A stretch of DNA of 49,671 bases, taken from positions 1-49,671 of the IMG/VR virus record IMGVR_UViG_3300045996_001785; one strand, written 5' to 3'. Positions 45,901 through 49,671 of the stretch are shown piece by piece (position 1 is the first letter of the stretch; each line of letters starts with the position of its first letter). The notes beneath the pieces were generated by a model. The model was not told the origin of the DNA and did not search any database. It saw only the letters and a program-made list of their open reading frames with translations. Origin of the DNA: a virus. The position numbers were made by a program, and so were the translations under genes.

Positions 45901-47537
45901 CGGCTGAACACCACGATCGGTTCGATGCTGCGGACCTCCAGGGCGCCGTCCTCGATGGCCAGCCCCCGGCCGAAGGTCGCGAGGATCCCCGCCACGAAGT
46001 CGTCGATGAGGGCACCTCGCCGCTTCTTCACGATCCGCTTGTAGTGGTCGCTGACCAGGGGGCCGTCGTCGCGGGGGGCCTTGCGCTTGCCGTAGGCGAC
46101 GGCCGCGTTCAGGGCGTGCTCGGTGCCGGTCGGGTCGCCGTCGTGGGTGAACTCGCCCTCGCCGTGGCGGTAGGCGGTCTCCCACAGGTCGATCGCCTCG
46201 TCCATGCGGTGCTCGGAGTTCGTGGGGAAGTCCACGACCAGCGGCTTGCCCGCCTTGTTCTGCGGGTACTTCCCGGCGAGCCGGTCGAGCACGGTCTGCC
46301 AGTGGTACGGGTCGGCGACCATGTGCCACACCTCGTAGGCACTCATCGCGTCGACCATCGCCTGGTAGACCAGGTCCTCCGGGACCTTCCCGCCGTAGTC
46401 GGCGGGGCTCCAGATCCCGATCCGGAACCAGCGGCCGTCCGAGATCCGGCAGGCCTTCAGCGTGGTCGAGTCCCGGCGGCGGCTGCCGTCGAAGCCGAGC
46501 GCGATCGGGGTGCCCGCGGCCAGCTTCTCGCCGGGGCGGGCCAGTGCCGCCCAGCGGGTCGCGTCGACCGCGTCCCGCTCGCCGACGGTGACCTCGTCGA
46601 GGTAGTAGCGCCGCGACTCGGACTCGCCGGTGGCGGGGTCGCGGATCAGGGCGAGGATGTCGTCGGTGTCGACCCAGCCGCCGCGCTTGCGGCCGGAGTC
46701 CCCGTACTTGATCTCGATCCGCTCGCGGACGATCTCGTCGTCCTCGAACTCCACGTTGGACAGCCGGGGCAGCTCGGGGGCGACGTGATCGAGGTGCACG
46801 CCGGGCGCGTTCGCCTCGGCCTGCTGCTGGGCGGCGGAACGCTGCGACGGGTCCCAGGCGTTGGTGACCTCACCCCAGGTGCCGCCCATGCCGCCGAGGT
46901 TGCGCTTCATGGCCCGGCTCATCTCCAGGCCGCCGCCGGACTCCAGCATCAGGTGCGGCTCGGTGAACGACGCGAAGTTGATCGGGTTGCCGAGGCGGGA
47001 CTTCGCGCTCGCGGTGACCGGCTCGATCCAGCCGTCCCCGTTCGGCAGCTTGATCCGGGTCTCGCCGATGTCCAGGCCGGGCAGGCTCGCCAGTGGCCCC
47101 TCGGAGAGCATCCGGAACAGCGGCCGGAACGTGTTGTCGGTGGCGTCGTCGGAGACCCCGGCGATCTGCACCCACGGTGTGTCCACCGGACGGCCGACCG
47201 GCTGGCCATCGGCGTCCCAGCCGTCGAACTGCACCGGGCCGAGCCCGTGCGCGGCGCAGCGGGCGGCGTAGAGCGGGTCCTTGCCCCACTTCTGCGGGCG
47301 CCGCAGCTGGGCGCCGTAGTAGAGCAGCCCGTCGCGGGGGCGCGGGTACTTCGGGTGCGGCTCGGCGTCCGGGCGCAGCCGGTAGCAGTGCAGCAGGTGC
47401 CGGGCCTGCTCGTCGGTGGGCACGTAGGGCGCGCCGCGCTGCGGCCCGTCCGGGATGACCAGGTGGTCTTCCATCCACTGGATCAGCTCCCACCCGAGGG
47501 TGGGCCACTCGCCGGGTTCCGACGGACGGAACGGCAC
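45897..47537 (-). CDS. terL: Terminase large subunit (second module, late operon)
   Basis: This 546-aa protein belongs to the actinophage HK97-like terminase family: GLLYYGAQLRRPQKWGKDPL with a non-canonical Walker A (RPQKWGKD, residues 80-87, lacking the final S/T), then QIAGVSDDATDNTFRPL, a SFTEPHLM Walker B-like region with the acidic residue, and TNAWDPSQRSAAQQ. The C-terminal nuclease starts with LGFDGSRRRDST (Asp near 347) and includes MVADPYHWQ. It precedes the portal gene directly, so it is the expected virion packaging motor. Confidence 0.92.
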   Translation of the reverse strand: MPFRPSEPGEWPTLGWELIQWMEDHLVIPDGPQRGAPYVPTDEQARHLLHCYRLRPDAEPHPKYPRPRDGLLYYGAQLRRPQKWGKDPLYAARCAAHGLGPVQFDGWDADGQPVGRPVDTPWVQIAGVSDDATDNTFRPLFRMLSEGPLASLPGLDIGETRIKLPNGDGWIEPVTASAKSRLGNPINFASFTEPHLMLESGGGLEMSRAMKRNLGGMGGTWGEVTNAWDPSQRSAAQQQAEANAPGVHLDHVAPELPRLSNVEFEDDEIVRERIEIKYGDSGRKRGGWVDTDDILALIRDPATGESESRRYYLDEVTVGERDAVDATRWAALARPGEKLAAGTPIALGFDGSRRRDSTTLKACRISDGRWFRIGIWSPADYGGKVPEDLVYQAMVDAMSAYEVWHMVADPYHWQTVLDRLAGKYPQNKAGKPLVVDFPTNSEHRMDEAIDLWETAYRHGEGEFTHDGDPTGTEHALNAAVAYGKRKAPRDDGPLVSDHYKRIVKKRRGALIDDFVAGILATFGRGLAIEDGALEVRSIEPIVVFSR

Positions 47538-47540
47538 CGG

Positions 47541-47813
47541 TCAGTCCCTCGCGGGCCAGTGCCAGGTGCCGCCCTCGTGGCCGTAGCCGGTGCACAGGTC
47601 CCAGCCGGGGCCGTCGGGGCGGCCCGAGTCGTAGCCGACGCCGTTCGTCTCCAGGCGCAGGTGGAAGGCCCCGGAGGGGCTGATCACGAACAGCCCGAGG
47701 TGGCCGCCGCGGTCCAGGCCGACCTCGCCGACCTCGGTGACCAGCGCGGCCCAGCAGGCGACCCGGTCGCTCTGCTCAGGACGCGGCACGTAGTGCACGA
47801 TCCGCCCGATCAT
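47541..47813 (-). CDS. Conserved small protein between terminase subunits
   Basis: This 90-aa protein starts at ATG 47813, overlapping the TerS stop. It matches small actinophage proteins usually encoded between the terminase subunits: IVHYVPRPEQSDRVACWAALVTEV (landmark ends IVHYV and LVTEV), GLFVISPSGAFH and a GGTWHWP end. Function unknown. Confidence 0.75.
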   Translation of the reverse strand: MIGRIVHYVPRPEQSDRVACWAALVTEVGEVGLDRGGHLGLFVISPSGAFHLRLETNGVGYDSGRPDGPGWDLCTGYGHEGGTWHWPARD

Positions 47814-48415
47814 CCGGTGCCCTCCTGGTCGTCGACGGCCTTCAGCGAGCGGCGACGCTTCGCCCCGCTGCTGGTGGCCTGCTCGGTGCGGACCTTCGCG
47901 ACCTCGTCCTCGGTGATCTCCCAGCGCAGCCGCAGCAGCGCCATCGGGGTCAGGCCGAGCCGGTCGGAGAGCTGGCGGGCCTCCTGGGCGGCGTCCTTGT
48001 CGCACTGCTCGGCGCGGATCTGCCAGCGCACGAACTGGGCGACGATGCGGTGCCAGCCGAGGCGCTCCCAGGCGACCGCCTGGGGGGTTGTCCACAGCTC
48101 TGTCCACATCTGTGACTCGCGCTCGTTGTAGAGCGTGATCTCCGCGGAGAGGATCTCGGCGTTCTCGCGCAGCTTCCACAGCTTGCGCTCGGCGGCCTTC
48201 GCGGTGGGCTGGTCGTCGGAGTTCGCGAGCAGCGCCTGCTCGTCGATCATCCGGTTGAGCCGCTCCAGCTTCACCGTCTCGGCGACGGAGGCGTCCAGCG
48301 GCCACGGCGGGGCGGGCTCCTGGCGGCCACCGGCGGGCAGCTTGGTCATCGCGACGGTGGCGTTGGTGCGGCGTCGCTGGCCTTCAGGCTTCGGCGGCGG
48401 TCCGTTACCGGGCAT
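47810..48415 (-). CDS. terS: Terminase small subunit (second module, late operon)
   Basis: The ATG at 48415 gives 201 aa with the MPGNGPPPKP opening of the actinophage TerS family; a GTG at 48427 would add four residues. The rest shows PPWPL, a coiled-coil centre (KAAERKLWKLRENAEILSAE), then ELWTTPQAVAWERLGW and VAQFVRWQIRAE. It should bind the packaging site and regulate the large subunit. It starts the late operon. Confidence 0.88.
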   Translation of the reverse strand: MPGNGPPPKPEGQRRRTNATVAMTKLPAGGRQEPAPPWPLDASVAETVKLERLNRMIDEQALLANSDDQPTAKAAERKLWKLRENAEILSAEITLYNERESQMWTELWTTPQAVAWERLGWHRIVAQFVRWQIRAEQCDKDAAQEARQLSDRLGLTPMALLRLRWEITEDEVAKVRTEQATSSGAKRRRSLKAVDDQEGTG

Positions 48416-48427
48416 AAGAATGATCAC

Positions 48428-48489
48428 CTAGTCCCCTGGTGAAGCCAGTCAGGCTGGTTACCCGACTGTCGGTCTGATAGACTGTCCGC
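48428..48489. promoter_or_regulatory. Divergent promoter region of the late operon and the rightward operon
   Basis: This 62-bp gap holds TGATAGACT (48475-48483), an extended -10 for the rightward HTH gene with ATG only six bases further, so a leaderless transcript is likely. GACTGTC direct repeats (48464-48470 and 48480-48486) flank it, and GTCTGATAGAC (48472-48482) is an inverted repeat. A clear leftward promoter could not be picked. Confidence 0.55.
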
Positions 48490-48726
48490 ATGACCAGTCC
48501 GTCGTTGACCTTGAATGATCTGCAGCAGCTCGTGGAGCCCGACGAGATCCTGCGTGGCACGTCGGCCTACCTGGAGCGCCTGAGGGAGTGCGAGGCCGAA
48601 GCGCACAGGCTGCGCCGGATCGCCTACCGATCCCTGGCCGCCGAGTACGGCAGCCCGCACAAGGCGGCCAAGGCCGCCGGGGTCAGCGTCACCACCATCA
48701 AGAACGCCCTACTGAGGGCCGACTGA
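48490..48726 (+). CDS. Small helix-turn-helix protein
   Basis: This 78-aa protein starts at ATG 48490 without a Shine-Dalgarno. A charged helix (YLERLRECEAEAHRLRRIA) is followed by HKAAKAAGVSVTTIKNALLRA, a resolvase/MerR-like helix-turn-helix. With repeats over its promoter it may control itself and perhaps the late operon. Its stop overlaps the next start. Confidence 0.7.
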   Translation: MTSPSLTLNDLQQLVEPDEILRGTSAYLERLRECEAEAHRLRRIAYRSLAAEYGSPHKAAKAAGVSVTTIKNALLRAD

Positions 48727-49286
48727 TGGAGACCACCATCGGCGGGACGCTGATCATCGACGGGGTCGCCCTGCACGCCCTGGACCTGGAGCACGTCGCC
48801 CCCGAGAAGGTGACCCTGGACTGCCAGGTCCCGGACGACGACTGGAAAGACACCGACACCGCCGGGCACACGCACCGGTGGTGGCGCAGCCCGAAGGTCG
48901 AGGATCCGCAGCTGCCGACGCTGACCGAAACGGTCGAGCACCGGGACTGCGACGGGGGCTGCGGCGACGAGGGCTGCGAGGGCTACACGATCTCTGTCTG
49001 GCGCTGCATCGCCTGCGACGAGCAGGTCAAGCCCGGGTTCCGCCTCGGCACGACCACCGTCGAGACGACCTCCGCGCACTGGGAGATCGAGACCGTCGAG
49101 GACGGCTGCACCGGCCCTGTCCAGGTGGACCGCACCCGCCGGGCTGCGACCGTCTCCTGGCCGTCCGGTCCCGGTCAGATGGCCACGATGACCGGCGAGG
49201 CTGTCGAGGTGAACCGGGTCGTCGAGCGGCACGTAGCCAACCCGGTCCGGATGCTGCGCACTTTCCACTTCATGGAGGCGACATGA
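48726..49286 (+). CDS. Hypothetical protein with cysteine-rich zinc motif
   Basis: This 186-aa protein starts at ATG 48726, overlapping the previous stop. A beta-rich N-terminus (TIGGTLIIDGVALHALDL) is followed by CDGGCGDEGC and, after 10 residues, CIACDEQ, fitting two zinc sites. A beta-rich remainder follows. Such proteins are frequent in actinophage small-gene operons. Function unknown. Confidence 0.7.
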   Translation: METTIGGTLIIDGVALHALDLEHVAPEKVTLDCQVPDDDWKDTDTAGHTHRWWRSPKVEDPQLPTLTETVEHRDCDGGCGDEGCEGYTISVWRCIACDEQVKPGFRLGTTTVETTSAHWEIETVEDGCTGPVQVDRTRRAATVSWPSGPGQMATMTGEAVEVNRVVERHVANPVRMLRTFHFMEAT

Positions 49287-49671
49287 CCGACTACGACGAC
49301 GAGCAGCCCACGTCCTGGCTGGAACTGGCCGACGAGTTCGCCGGGCTCGCGGACGGCATCGACCAGGAGATGCGCAGGCGGTACTTCGCCCGCGAGGACC
49401 CGAACCTGTACCAGATCGGCACCTCGAACGGCTACCGCACGGCGGCGGAGCGGATCCGCTACCTGCTGCCCCGGCTGACCTCCGGGCCGGACCCGTGGGA
49501 CATTCCGTCGCTGCAGATCGGTGACGTGGAGGTCCGGAGCGCGAAGTCGCCCAGCGAGGTAGCGGAGGATCTCCGGCGCGCGCTCGGCGAGTACAAGCAC
49601 GACGACTGCGCGACGTGCGGCACGAAGGTGGAGGGCAATCCGGATCTGGTGGACATCCCGCCGCTGGATCC
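49283..49671 (+). CDS. Hypothetical phage protein (3' partial)
   Basis: The frame from ATG 49283 runs off the right end after 129 codons. An acidic helical N-terminus (LELADEFAGLADGIDQEM) is followed by RRYFAREDPNLYQIGTSNGYRTAAERI-like helices, then strands and a CATCGTK zinc knuckle. The join of the right end to the left end does not continue this frame into the first gene. Function unknown. Confidence 0.7.
   Translation, partial: MTDYDDEQPTSWLELADEFAGLADGIDQEMRRRYFAREDPNLYQIGTSNGYRTAAERIRYLLPRLTSGPDPWDIPSLQIGDVEVRSAKSPSEVAEDLRRALGEYKHDDCATCGTKVEGNPDLVDIPPLD

Noticed and set aside
45648-48131. 827-codon plus-strand frame across the late terminase
   Set aside because: It is opposite TerL and TerS, which have clear motifs; composition is typical of an antisense shadow.
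1-49671. Circular join of the two window ends
   Set aside because: Joining the last base to the first puts the two cut genes in different frames and gives poor coding sequence, so the window is a slice and not a closed circle at this point.
1-49671. CRISPR arrays and tRNA genes
   Set aside because: No regularly spaced short repeats with unique spacers and no cloverleaf-like segment were noticed by eye; a tRNAscan and CRISPR finder run would be decisive.

Overview
The window is continuous bacteriophage DNA from a tailed, siphovirus-type phage of a high-G+C actinobacterium. The evidence is very G+C-rich coding sequence with G/C third codon positions, many GTG starts, genes packed with 1-4 nt or slightly longer stop/start overlaps, and a full HK97-type head, long-tail and lysis gene set. 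Several families are typical of actinobacteriophages or actinobacterial chromosomes: Scr1/DUF5753 regulator, DUF6879, DUF6907-like protein, Rpf-like transglycosylase, and the terminase small subunit type. Host genus cannot be fixed from sequence alone. No integrase, polymerase, primase, helicase, tRNA or CRISPR array was seen. Both ends fall inside genes, so replication and integration genes may lie outside.

Layout. (1) 1-6,111, plus strand: a run of small genes of mostly unknown function, including a 498-aa membrane-anchored protein behind its own promoter-like element. (2) 6,108-7,960, minus strand: an immunity- or toxin-antitoxin-like island (small DUF6879-associated protein, DUF6879 protein, XRE/DUF5753 regulator, HicA-like protein). 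(3) 7,961-8,174: divergent control region with a 12-bp perfect palindrome, direct repeats and an extended -10 promoter. (4) 8,175-12,735, plus strand: small zinc-motif proteins, a complete small/large terminase pair, then a chain of microproteins behind two near-identical start cassettes. (5) 12,769-48,415, minus strand: the late operon. Read leftward from 48.4 kb: a second small/large terminase pair, portal, prohead protease, major capsid protein, HNH endonuclease, head-tail connectors, major tail protein, tail chaperones with a -1 frameshift site, tape measure, distal tail, baseplate and fibre proteins, a secreted Rpf-like transglycosylase, many small membrane proteins, amidase, papain-like peptidase and holin. 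It ends in a strong rho-independent terminator facing the converging plus-strand operon. (6) 48,490-49,671, plus strand: the start of another small-gene operon led by a helix-turn-helix protein.

How it works together: region 5 builds and packages the virion and lyses the cell. Region 3 probably switches between the immunity-like island and the plus-strand genes. The most unusual points are two complete terminase modules on opposite strands, a repeated promoter plus start cassette, a phage-borne Scr1/DUF6879 island, a fibre made of about 27 copies of a 21-residue repeat, and a secreted Rpf-like enzyme.
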